DNA from: Bacteroidota bacterium
Lineage (GTDB): Bacteria; Bacteroidota; Bacteroidia; Chitinophagales; Chitinophagaceae
DNA length: 8,634 bases
NCBI GenBank assembly: GCA_023427575.1
Contig: JAEZAY010000083.1
Coordinates: 1 to 8,634, forward strand
Direction of reading: 5' to 3'
In this document: one piece after another, positions 1 through 7,225 of the stretch
Layout of the letters: each line of letters opens with the position of its first letter
Position numbering within the stretch: position 1 is the first letter of the stretch
Notes under the pieces: generated by a model
What the model was told of the DNA's origin: nothing
The model's input: the letters and a program-made list of their open reading frames with translations, nothing else
Database searches by the model: none
Translations under genes and position numbers: made by a program

Positions 1-1449
1 TTTGCCGGGGCAAAGGTTGAAGATCTCAGTTTCACTCTTCGTAAGGGCCAGCATTGGCTGCTTACCGGAGAAAATGAAGAGCTGAAAAACCTGTTGCTTG
101 ATGGTATTGCCGGGAATGCATCTATAATTCGCGGCCATAAGGACTACCGTTTTTTCGATGAATATAAAAACCGGCAGCATATCAGCGATCCGCTTTTTAA
201 CCCGCAGATGCTGATCGGATATGTAAACCCACGCCATAGTTTCCGGGATCTTTCCAACACCACGCGGTTTTATTATCAGCAAAGATTTAATTCCATCGAT
301 TCGGAAAACGCGCTCACCGTTCAGCAATACCTTGACCGGATTCGGATCAACCCGGATTTGCGGGGATGGACAAAAGAAGAAATCATTATACGTTTCGATT
401 TAAACAAACTGCTGGATGAGCAATTGATTAAGCTGTCGAATGGCGAAACCAAACGTCTGATGATCGCGGCCGCCGTTTTGAAAAAGCCGATATTGTTGAT
501 AATCCTGAATCCGCTGGCGGGGCTTGATCCGGAAATGCGGATAGAGCTATCGCGACTGATGAGCGAAATCGCTGAATCCGGGGTTTCCATCCTGATCTCC
601 GGATCCGCAAAAGAAATCCCATCATTTATCACTCATATTGCCTCAGCCGATTTGGCAGGTAGCTTATCCTTTTATAAAGCGCAGGATTTTCATTCCGGGG
701 AAAATTTGGTTTCTGATCCGTTCAGGCCCGATGAATCGGAGATCAGGAACCTGGTTTCAATTCCGAACCCCGACCGGTATGCGACAATGGTCAGGATGAA
801 TCATGTAAACATCCGGTACGGTGATAAAATCATTCTCCGGGATCTGAACTGGGAAATAAAGCAGGGCGAAAGGTGGGCGCTGACGGGTCCGAACGGTGCG
901 GGGAAGTCTACGCTTTTAAGTCTGATCACCGGCGATAATCCCCAGGCATTCGCCAATGACATTATTTTATTTGATCGTAAAAAGGGCTCGGGCGAATCAA
1001 TCTGGGAGATCAAAAAAAAGATCGGGTATTTCTCACCTGAACTTTACCAATATTTTCCCCTGGAAACATCCTGCCTGCAGGCGGTGATTTCAGGGTTTTA
1101 CGATACCATCGGGTTATTCCGGAAACCCACCAGTCGGGAGATACAAACAGCAAGACGATGGATGAAACTCTTGAATCTCGAAGCCCAGGAAGGAAAAATG
1201 CTGAACCAGGTTTCCATCTCCAATCAGCGTTTGTGCCTGCTTGCACGTGCTTTTGTAAAATCGCCGGCTCTGCTTATCCTGGATGAACCCTGTCAGGGTT
1301 TTGATGAAAAAACGCAAAATAAAATCCGGACAATTATTGACCAGATCTGTGCCAACAGTTCAACCACTCTCATTTATGTAAGTCACTATGCCGATGAAAT
1401 TCCCGAATCGGTTACAAAATATTTCAGACTGGATGTAGAAATGCATTAA
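1..1449 (+). CDS. modF: ModF-like protein with two ABC ATPase domains (5' end outside window)
   Basis: The frame is open from base 1 and ends at TAA 1447-1449, giving 482 visible residues. E. coli ModF is about 490, so only some 10-30 N-terminal residues are missing. A TTG at 94 is an internal Leu codon, not the start. The second domain holds Walker A GPNGAGKST (886-912), the ModF-typical stretch GDNPQ..ND..LF.RKKGSGE.IW.IKK.IGY, Walker B LLILDEP (1270-1290) and H-loop VSH (His at 1384). Its signature is degenerate (VSISNQ, 1210-1227). The first domain is the reverse: it keeps LSNGE (433-447) but has a poor Walker A (GENEELKN, Lys kept), LNP where Walker B needs DEP (505-513), and Ser for the H-loop His. 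No membrane segments are visible, so this is a cytoplasmic ATPase. ModF is historically linked to molybdate, but its role is poorly defined and no modABC genes are in the window. Family assignment is strong; function is uncertain. Confidence 0.88.
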   Translation, partial: FAGAKVEDLSFTLRKGQHWLLTGENEELKNLLLDGIAGNASIIRGHKDYRFFDEYKNRQHISDPLFNPQMLIGYVNPRHSFRDLSNTTRFYYQQRFNSIDSENALTVQQYLDRIRINPDLRGWTKEEIIIRFDLNKLLDEQLIKLSNGETKRLMIAAAVLKKPILLIILNPLAGLDPEMRIELSRLMSEIAESGVSILISGSAKEIPSFITHIASADLAGSLSFYKAQDFHSGENLVSDPFRPDESEIRNLVSIPNPDRYATMVRMNHVNIRYGDKIILRDLNWEIKQGERWALTGPNGAGKSTLLSLITGDNPQAFANDIILFDRKKGSGESIWEIKKKIGYFSPELYQYFPLETSCLQAVISGFYDTIGLFRKPTSREIQTARRWMKLLNLEAQEGKMLNQVSISNQRLCLLARAFVKSPALLILDEPCQGFDEKTQNKIRTIIDQICANSSTTLIYVSHYADEIPESVTKYFRLDVEMH

Positions 1450-1496
1450 CAAGTCGGCTAAATCTTCACTCTTTCAATGCTTTCGTAAAAGGTTAT

Positions 1497-3923
1497 TTAT
1501 AATTTAAAATGTAATGTTCCGATGAGAGATCTGCCATCGGAACTCCAAACCCCGGGTCCCGGATAACCTGAAGGTCTTTTGGTAAAATACTGCTTGTCAA
1601 AACAATTATTGAGGCCAAGCTTCAGTACCAGATTTCGATTGATCCTGTACGAGGCATTAATATCGGTAATAGTATATGCCGGAACAATGCCCGTAGTTCC
1701 CGTGGCATTTGGTTCCTTTGTATTTAATGCATCTGAAAAGGATTCGCTGACATGACTCAGTTGAATGGTGCAACTAAACTGTTTGAATGCAAGGTTAAAT
1801 CCATTGCGGCTAATCCAGTTCGGAACCGTTTCCAGTTTGTTGCCTTTCACCGATTTATTTTCACCGCTGCTTAACACCATGCCATTCAGATAACTGGCAT
1901 GCATAAACGAAGTGGAAGTAAATAGCGACCAATTGAATAGCTCGTTGTTTCCGAAAATTTTCTTACCATCAAGCTCAATAAAAATTTCCAATCCTTTGGT
2001 GATGCTTTCACCTATGTTGGTTTTAACTACAAAAGTATTTCCAGATTCATCTGTTTCTATTACACTGCCCGTCCTGTTATTGTAACGCAGCGCGAATGCT
2101 CCAATATCAAAGCGTATGATCTCCGCAAGGGTTCCGTTAACCCCGAGTTCGGCCGTATATCCTTTAGAATCTTTCAGGTTTTTGTCTACTTTATCCAAAC
2201 TGGTTGCAGGGATCAGATCGGCAAAAAGTACCGGCCTGTAGGCTTCCGCCCAACCTCCATAAATTTTGTTTTCTTCTGTAAAATGGTATTGCGCAGTAAT
2301 TCCGAACAAGGGAAACTGATGGTGAATTACCTGGGGTACATTCCCGGGATCGTAATAACTAATAGTGCCCCGCATTTGAGAGGATCCGTTTTCAAACCGG
2401 ATCCCCGGGGAAATGGATAATGCCGGATTTATATAGATCAGATTCTCCGCAAACAAAGCAATATTGCGGGTTTCCATTTGCAGATCCCTTCCAAACCCAG
2501 GGACACTTAAGCTTAAATCAAATTCACTGCCGCCGGTTCCTCTACCAATTTGTTTGCGGTGCAAAATATTGTTAATAAGTCGAATTCCGGTGCTTACTGA
2601 ACTGTTGAAACCACCAATCCGATAATGATGTAAAAGCCGGATCTCAGTAGTATAGCTATTGAACCGGTCGATATCAACCTGGCGATTAGCATACTCGCCT
2701 GTAAGGTGGTTTATAGTATCCTGCAGGTTAGCAAATCCAAGGAACTGTACGCTGTTCCTGCTTCCTAACAATGCTGAAGCTGTCACATTTAAATGAGTTA
2801 ACGCGCTGATACGCCAATCGAAATGTAATGAAGGCAGATATATATCCGGATTAAAATAATTTCTTGAGCGTGTAGACTGCCGTGAATTTCTTTTAAACAT
2901 GGAATCAGTCAGTGGGCCCGGTATCTGATATAAATATCGCATATGACCGAATTCTGCTTTTATTTTCATTTTATCAGACATTGCATAGCTGATTGAAGCC
3001 AGTTGCGCATTGTATTCTGAACGGGCATTTTCGCGGTAACCATCCGATTTTCGGTTGCTTATATAAGCCTGATATGTCCACTTACCGGTTCTGCCACCAG
3101 CCGAACTATAGTTGCTTAGTAATCCATACGAACCTACCGTAGAGATATTTTCAAATCCGAAGCCTGCGGTGGTATCGGGCGTTTTAGTAACGTAATTGAT
3201 CACCCCTCCAAATCCCGCACCGTATTGGAGGGATGATGTTCCTCTGATAATTTCTACTTTGCGGATCGACTCGAGTGGCGGACTGTAATGGCTGGCCGGA
3301 TATCCATAGAGATCGGAGTTAGTAATAATCCCGTTCTGTCGGATATTGTATTCCCAGGACCGATGCGGGTCAAGTCCCCGGGTAGCGATGTTTATCTGAT
3401 TTCCGGATCCATCCATATCATAAACAAAAGTACCCGGCACTTTGGAAAAAACCTGGCGACCCGTTTTTTCGGTAATGTTGGCATTCATTCCATCTACTTG
3501 TACTACTTCATTTTTTTTCCCTGCGGTAATGTAAGTCTGATGAAAGTCTGGCAGCCGCCACACAGCACCAGGGCGGCTCAATACAGAACGTACCGTCACT
3601 TCCCCCAATAAAAAGTAATTTTCTTCCAATACAATGTTAAGCTCATACTCCTCGCCATCAACAACTGTTAGTTGCTTTGTATTTGACTCGTATCCGGAAA
3701 AGGAAAAATAAACACGCTGCTTTCCAACAGGGGCTTCAGGGAGCTGATAATATCCTGCTTTATCCGATTGAGTACTTATTGAAGTGTATTCAACAGAAAC
3801 GGATACCCCGGAAATTGATTTGCCCGTTTTGTCGGTAATATAGCCAGAAATTTTTGCTGAGCTTTGCGCACACATCATAGTACTCAACAAAAGAGAAGTT
3901 ACGAAAAGGAAGAAAGATTTCAT
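1497..3923 (-). CDS. FecA-like TonB-dependent outer-membrane receptor
   Basis: The protein has 808 residues. An N-terminal signal peptide ends near residues 19-20 (hydrophobic LFVTSLLLSTMM, then CAQ), fitting export to the periplasm and insertion in the outer membrane. Residues 24-100 form a carboxypeptidase-regulatory-like beta-sandwich (KISGYITDKTGKSISGVSV). A possible TonB box (GEVTV) lies near 107-111. The plug spans about 130-248, with TRGLDPHR, NGIITNSDLYGYPASH, VEIIRGTSSLQYG and GGVINYVTK, the pattern of Bacteroidota proteins annotated as ferric-dicitrate FecA. The rest is a 22-strand-type barrel ending in GTLHFKL. It lacks an STN signalling domain, so it is unlikely to signal through the nearby sigma/anti-sigma pair. 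Its 3' end converges on the modF-like gene with a 47-bp gap, and a small membrane-protein gene lies 146 bp upstream on the same strand. Substrate is unknown: a ferric chelate is the default guess, but other metal or cofactor complexes are possible. Start ATG at 3921-3923 is set by the signal peptide. Confidence 0.93.
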   Translation of the reverse strand: MKSFFLFVTSLLLSTMMCAQSSAKISGYITDKTGKSISGVSVSVEYTSISTQSDKAGYYQLPEAPVGKQRVYFSFSGYESNTKQLTVVDGEEYELNIVLEENYFLLGEVTVRSVLSRPGAVWRLPDFHQTYITAGKKNEVVQVDGMNANITEKTGRQVFSKVPGTFVYDMDGSGNQINIATRGLDPHRSWEYNIRQNGIITNSDLYGYPASHYSPPLESIRKVEIIRGTSSLQYGAGFGGVINYVTKTPDTTAGFGFENISTVGSYGLLSNYSSAGGRTGKWTYQAYISNRKSDGYRENARSEYNAQLASISYAMSDKMKIKAEFGHMRYLYQIPGPLTDSMFKRNSRQSTRSRNYFNPDIYLPSLHFDWRISALTHLNVTASALLGSRNSVQFLGFANLQDTINHLTGEYANRQVDIDRFNSYTTEIRLLHHYRIGGFNSSVSTGIRLINNILHRKQIGRGTGGSEFDLSLSVPGFGRDLQMETRNIALFAENLIYINPALSISPGIRFENGSSQMRGTISYYDPGNVPQVIHHQFPLFGITAQYHFTEENKIYGGWAEAYRPVLFADLIPATSLDKVDKNLKDSKGYTAELGVNGTLAEIIRFDIGAFALRYNNRTGSVIETDESGNTFVVKTNIGESITKGLEIFIELDGKKIFGNNELFNWSLFTSTSFMHASYLNGMVLSSGENKSVKGNKLETVPNWISRNGFNLAFKQFSCTIQLSHVSESFSDALNTKEPNATGTTGIVPAYTITDINASYRINRNLVLKLGLNNCFDKQYFTKRPSGYPGPGVWSSDGRSLIGTLHFKL

Positions 3924-4069
3924 TGCTGGTTTAGTTTTTTTACCTGTACTGTATTGTTGCAGTTAGCTGTTAAGTCGCGCAGTATTTTGACAAGATGTTT
4001 GCAACGCAGCCATATCGCAGCTTGTAAAAATTAGCATAGATGCAAAGCATGACATTACAAACAATCGTT

Positions 4070-4630
4070 TCAGAGCCTGAAATCTGCCGGTGGGCGATCG
4101 GGCTTTAGTAAGTAAGGGGAGTCCATGCCGGCTACCAGAAAAGGGCTGAATGGGCAGTACTCAAAATGAAAAATTATTTTTTTTAAGCATTGCATTTGTA
4201 CAACTGAATCATACACTGAAAAATTCCCTTTTTTTTTCTCTGATCCGGAAGAGTTTTGATTGGCATTCAGATCATTAACAAGCTCAAAAAAACGCGATTT
4301 GGCCTCTGTCAAACGCATTTTCGCCTCGTTGGAGATACAAAGGAGGATCAGCGTATCATTCGTAATTTTGCGCTTTACGAATTTATAATAGGCCCCCCGC
4401 CATTCCAGTTCGCCGGAATAGGATTCGAAATCACTCCAGTTGGATTGATATGGAAGCGAAATCGGTACCCTGATTTCTAAAAGTTCGTTCTCGTCATACA
4501 ATCCAGCTTCTAGTTTTTGATCTATTTTCTGGTCGAGCAAAAGACTAAGCGATGAGATCATAAATCGGTAACCAACCCAGTTAAAGAGTAGTAGAGTAAA
4601 TAGCAATATGGCAACTGTTTTTTTCACCAT
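4070..4630 (-). CDS. Hypothetical single-pass membrane protein, 186 aa
   Basis: I do not recognise a named family. I chose the ATG at 4628-4630 rather than an ATG 33 codons upstream (4729): the 186-residue product then begins MVKKT followed at once by a hydrophobic helix (about residues 4-24, AILLFTLLLFNWVGYRF), a normal N-in membrane anchor. The upstream extension would add a second odd hydrophobic run and would overlap a candidate promoter (4645-4652). After the helix comes a short amphipathic stretch (28-42), then a compact, strand-rich soluble part (about 50-120) with PISLPYQSNW, GELEWRGAYYKFVKRK and DTLILLCISNE. A Ser/Lys-rich linker (123-135) and a Pro-containing tail (LKPDRPPADF) follow. 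The soluble part should face the periplasm. It is co-oriented with the FecA-like receptor 146 bp downstream, so a shared role in uptake or in control of that receptor is plausible, but this is inferred only from position. Confidence 0.72.
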   Translation of the reverse strand: MVKKTVAILLFTLLLFNWVGYRFMISSLSLLLDQKIDQKLEAGLYDENELLEIRVPISLPYQSNWSDFESYSGELEWRGAYYKFVKRKITNDTLILLCISNEAKMRLTEAKSRFFELVNDLNANQNSSGSEKKKGNFSVYDSVVQMQCLKKIIFHFEYCPFSPFLVAGMDSPYLLKPDRPPADFRL

Positions 4631-4644
4631 TTTCACCAGTAAAA

Positions 4645-4652
4645 CAAATATA
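4645..4652 (-). promoter_or_regulatory. Candidate Bacteroidota -7 element before the small membrane-protein gene
   Basis: Read on the minus strand this is TATATTTG, an exact match to the Bacteroidota primary-sigma -7 motif TAnnTTTG, 14 bases before the chosen ATG. No good -33 TTTG is found 19-21 bases upstream, and the implied leader is only about 10 nt. It supports the shorter start of the downstream gene but may be chance. Confidence 0.35.
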
Positions 4653-5105
4653 GCCAGTTTGCACGGGGATCGTTTCACCGAAATCGGAAAAAATATAACA
4701 GAGATGGGGATTAATTTGTATAGATCCACTGAGATTTTAATATTCCGGCAGACTATTTTCGGGTATGCATGAGCCGGATCCCGCCATTCTAGATTACATT
4801 TAAATCAGGTTTAAAAAAAACCAGTTGGCTTATAATAATTATGGTCCGGGTAAGATGTATTCAGTGGACCTCGGGGAAATCCGTTCAAAAAAAGGAAACG
4901 AACCGAGTAAGATAAGAACAGTTATTTTTTCCTGGCTTCATTGCAAAGATTTGAAGTTTCCTCCCGATGTAGAGTAAGGAAAGCAAAGGCTTTGAGAAGC
5001 GATTTCGCGACTTTCGACCCGGACGTACATTGTTTCGCTGAGACTTGTTTTTGTTTAACCGTAAGTTTCAATTTTTAAGATTCATTCCGCAGCTTGGATT
5101 TTTTT

Positions 5106-5136
5106 GTTCCACTTTTTTTCTAAAAAAAAGTGGAAC
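5106..5136. repeat. Perfect 14-bp inverted repeat (hairpin, 3-nt loop)
   Basis: The left arm GTTCCACTTTTTTT (5106-5119) is exactly complementary to the right arm AAAAAAAGTGGAAC (5123-5136) around the loop CTA. No T-run follows the stem on either strand, so it is not a textbook intrinsic terminator. It could be a strong RNA hairpin, a bidirectional transcription block, or the end of a dispersed repeat. Confidence 0.85.
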
Positions 5137-5141
5137 CGGTA

Positions 5142-5220
5142 ATTTCCAATGACTCCTTTCACTTTACTATTGATACAGGTTCCAGATAAATAGAAAATTG
5201 TTACCGCATTTCCAATGGCT
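5142..5220 (+). repeat. Pair of 13-nt direct repeats ATTTCCAATGrCT
   Basis: ATTTCCAATGACT (5142-5154) and ATTTCCAATGGCT (5208-5220) match at 12 of 13 bases and start 66 bases apart, close to six helical turns. The second copy lies inside the spacer of the candidate sigma-gene promoter and ends directly before its -10 box, where a bound regulator would affect transcription. A chance duplicate of this length in a region this size is not negligible. Confidence 0.45.
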
Positions 5221-5226
5221 TATAAT
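5198..5226 (+). promoter_or_regulatory. Candidate promoter for the ECF sigma gene
   Basis: TTGTTA (5198-5203) and a perfect TATAAT (5221-5226) are 17 bases apart, which matches the E. coli sigma-70 layout. It also puts TTG about 20 bases before TA, as in the Bacteroidota -33/-7 arrangement, although the -7 TAnnTTTG is not matched. It predicts a leader of about 80 nt before the ATG at 5312. Confidence 0.35.
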
Positions 5227-5311
5227 ACTAAAATATGTTGGATAAAAAAAAGCGTTATCAGCCTGCATCACCAGCTTTTTTTCCATACTTTAGGGATTCG
5301 ATTGACTGCAT

Positions 5312-5890
5312 ATGAGGGACGTATACCAGACTATGGACGATGGTTCATTGATAAGTCTTTTACATACAAACGACGAAGATGCTTATACCGAAATCTACAA
5401 TCGGTACTGGAAAAAAATATTCTTTATAGCTGCGTCAAAACTGCAAAATTTTTCGGAGGCGGAAGAACTGGTTCAGGATATATTCGCAGATCTTTGGAAC
5501 CGCAGACAAAGCATAACCATCAACAGTTCGCTGGGTGCATACCTGGCCACAGCCGTGAAATACCGGGTTATCAATTACCTGGCCGGCAAGCAAACCCGGT
5601 TTGGATACATTGAGCATAGTTTGCATACGCAGTCTGCGGTCGATCACTCTACCGAACAATGGCTTTCGTTTGAAGAACTGCGGCAGGAACTCGAAAGCCT
5701 GGTGGCCGCTCTTCCTGAAAAATGTCAACTTGTTTATAGGCTTAGCAGGGAAGAAGGTCTTAGCCAAAAGCAGATTTCAAAAAAACTGGGGATCGCCGAA
5801 AAAACAGTGGAGGCACATATCGGCAAAGCCCTTCAAAATATCCGCACCGGCCTGGGTAATTTACTTATACTGTTTCCACTTATCGTTTAA
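5312..5890 (+). CDS. FecI-like ECF RNA polymerase sigma factor (Bacteroides expansion family)
   Basis: The 192-residue protein carries sigma region 2 at about 24-91 (AYTEIYNRYWKKIF, then EAEELVQDIFADLW for core binding and -10 recognition) and region 4 at about 126-180. The region 4 helix-turn-helix is LSQKQISKKLGIAEKTVEAHI. Region 1.1 and region 3 are absent, as in ECF factors. Length, the LPEKC start of region 4 and the hydrophobic C-terminal tail (LLILFPLIV) fit the TIGR02985 family. It should act in the cytoplasm, held or licensed by the FecR-type protein encoded 58 bp downstream, and direct transcription of the susC-like gene. The start is uncertain: ATG 5312 gives a typical length, but ATG 5333 (residue 8) is in frame and also lacks a clear Shine-Dalgarno. 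Region 2 and region 4 look intact. Confidence 0.93.
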   Translation: MRDVYQTMDDGSLISLLHTNDEDAYTEIYNRYWKKIFFIAASKLQNFSEAEELVQDIFADLWNRRQSITINSSLGAYLATAVKYRVINYLAGKQTRFGYIEHSLHTQSAVDHSTEQWLSFEELRQELESLVAALPEKCQLVYRLSREEGLSQKQISKKLGIAEKTVEAHIGKALQNIRTGLGNLLILFPLIV

Positions 5891-5948
5891 TTTTTTTTGC
5901 ACTAAGGGATTCGCCCGTTCCAACTGACATATATGTATATACTCTCAG

Positions 5949-7118
5949 ATGGAATCCAAAAAACAGCAGGATCTGTACCGGCAACTGGCAAAAAAATGGC
6001 TCGATGGATCCATCACAGCGGAAGAAAAGAAAACCTTTTCGCTATGGTATAATTCCATTGAGGATTCTGATTTGCATGTTCCGGAGAATTTTTCATTGAA
6101 TGAAGAAGAACTGAAGCTGAGGATCCTGAACAAGGTTAAAAGAAACAACAAAAATGCTCCGGTTCATCATCTAATTAAAAACCTGTACCGGATCGCGGCG
6201 GCCATTATTCTGATCACCGGATCAATCTTTATTTTACATTATTTTGTTCAGCCGGAGCCCAAACCGCAATTGACTGAATCGAAGTTGCTGATCGGTGATA
6301 CAACTGTTAACAATGACTTAATGCCGGGTGGTGACAAAGCCATATTAACTTTGGCCGACGGAACTGAAATAGTATTGGATGAACAGGAAAATGGATTGAT
6401 AGTAGTGCAGGGAACAACGAAGATAATAAAGAAAGAAGATGGACAGATCCGGTACAAATCCGAAGATGGATTTAATACAAAACCGGTATATAATACAGTC
6501 AAAACCCCACGCGGCGGTCAATACCGGATCGAACTTCCCGATAAGTCGGTTGTCTGGATGAATGCGGCATCTTCAATCCGTTTCCCCACCTGTTTTACCG
6601 GCGCTGAAAGAAAAGTTTCAGTTAACGGTGAACTTTATTTTGATGTTCATACCGATCCCAAAAGACCTTTTGTTATTGATGTGAACGGATCTTTAGTTCA
6701 GGCACTCGGAACAGAGTTTAATGTGATGGCCTATGCTAATGAAGGATCTGTTATAACTACACTGGTCAGTGGCCGGGTTCGGGTAAGGCACGGTAAAAAA
6801 TCGGCGGACCTGAAACCAGGTCAGCAATCATTGTTTCAGCATTCGGGAAATATTGAATTGCAGCAAACCAGCGATCAGGAACTCGTTACCGCCTGGAAAA
6901 ACGGATATACTTCATTCCGTAACGCTGATCTGGAAAGCATTATGCGGCAGGTGGAAAGATGGTATGATGTAGATGTGGATTTTGATAAAAACCTGGAGAA
7001 ACGATATTTCACCGGCGATATAAGCAGGAATGCCCGGCTAAATGAATTTTTAAATGTGCTGAATCAAAGTGGAGTTCGGTTTAAGCTGGAGGGAAGAAAG
7101 ATTAAGGTCAGAAAATAA
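5949..7118 (+). CDS. FecR-type anti-sigma factor with C-terminal DUF4974 domain
   Basis: The 389-residue protein has a cytoplasmic N-terminal part (1-77) that would bind the sigma factor, including KKWLDGSITAEEKKTFSLWY. One transmembrane helix follows (about 78-99, RIAAAIILITGSIFILHYF), then a periplasmic FecR domain (about 184-282, with TPRGGQYRIELPDKSVVWMN and GELYFDV) and a DUF4974 domain (about 319-388, YTSFRNADLESIMRQVERWY to the KVRK end). DUF4974 is the usual C-terminus of Bacteroidota FecR proteins paired with STN-bearing SusC transporters. A Gly-Thr pair in ALGTEF (254-255) lies in the FecR domain where pseudomonad FecR-type regulators, as I recall, self-cleave; whether that happens here is unknown. 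The gene is 58 bp after the sigma gene, so the two are probably co-transcribed. A terminator lies downstream before susC. Length is normal and no damage is visible. Confidence 0.94.
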   Translation: MESKKQQDLYRQLAKKWLDGSITAEEKKTFSLWYNSIEDSDLHVPENFSLNEEELKLRILNKVKRNNKNAPVHHLIKNLYRIAAAIILITGSIFILHYFVQPEPKPQLTESKLLIGDTTVNNDLMPGGDKAILTLADGTEIVLDEQENGLIVVQGTTKIIKKEDGQIRYKSEDGFNTKPVYNTVKTPRGGQYRIELPDKSVVWMNAASSIRFPTCFTGAERKVSVNGELYFDVHTDPKRPFVIDVNGSLVQALGTEFNVMAYANEGSVITTLVSGRVRVRHGKKSADLKPGQQSLFQHSGNIELQQTSDQELVTAWKNGYTSFRNADLESIMRQVERWYDVDVDFDKNLEKRYFTGDISRNARLNEFLNVLNQSGVRFKLEGRKIKVRK

Positions 7119-7146
7119 AAAGTTTATTCAATTCTATTTTTAAAAC

Positions 7147-7165
7147 CATAAAAATCTATTTTATG
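7147..7165. repeat. Short AT-rich inverted repeat after fecR
   Basis: CATAAAA (7147-7153) and TTTTATG (7159-7165) form a perfect 7-bp stem with a 5-nt loop, 29 bases after the fecR stop codon. The stem is AT-rich and has no T-run after it, so it is not a convincing terminator. It could be an operator or simply chance in AT-rich sequence. Confidence 0.35.
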
Positions 7166-7191
7166 ATTGGAAAATCTACATGCTCAATTCC

Positions 7192-7225
7192 CCGATGATC
7201 CAGATCTTATTCATCGGTTTTTTTT
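7192..7225 (+). terminator. Intrinsic terminator or attenuator between fecR and susC
   Basis: CCGATGA (7192-7198) pairs with TCATCGG (7211-7217) around a 12-nt loop and is followed at once by eight T residues (7218-7225). It sits 74 bases after the fecR stop and ends 42 bases before the susC ATG. It would end the sigma/anti-sigma transcript, or act in the leader of susC if the susC promoter lies upstream of it. Confidence 0.75.

Larger units (their letters stand above)
4631..5311. other. Divergent intergenic region, about 680 bp, no convincing gene
   Basis: The region separates the leftward receptor unit from the rightward sigma-factor operon. Nothing here reads as a normal protein gene: frames are short and lack ribosome sites, and the longest plus-strand frame (from 5215) overlaps the sigma factor in another frame. 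It contains a candidate -7 element for the left gene, a stretch (about 4930-5100) that looks like a decayed or repeated intergenic module, a perfect 14-bp inverted repeat (5106-5136), a 13-nt imperfect direct repeat (5142 and 5208) and a candidate promoter for the sigma gene (5198-5226). From about 4735 to 4925 I see only AT-rich sequence with no clear signal. Confidence 0.7.

Noticed and set aside
1450..1496. Possible bidirectional terminator in the convergent gap
   Set aside because: I found no stable stem with a T-run in these 47 bases, so any termination signal here is not visible.
3288..3611. 107-codon plus-strand frame inside the FecA-like receptor
   Set aside because: It is antisense to the conserved plug domain, with no ribosome site and no recognisable protein pattern.
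4631..4729. N-terminal extension of the small membrane protein to ATG 4729
   Set aside because: It puts 33 residues before a clean MVKK-plus-helix start and covers a TATATTTG promoter-like element; the shorter start is more natural.
4725..4868. 8-bp inverted repeat TCCACTGA ... TCAGTGGA
   Set aside because: At this length, with 128 bases between the arms, a match is expected by chance in a region this size.
5215..5613. 132-codon plus-strand open frame starting at the candidate promoter
   Set aside because: It overlaps the intact sigma-factor gene in another frame for most of its length, and its peptide is basic and patternless. It is a shadow.
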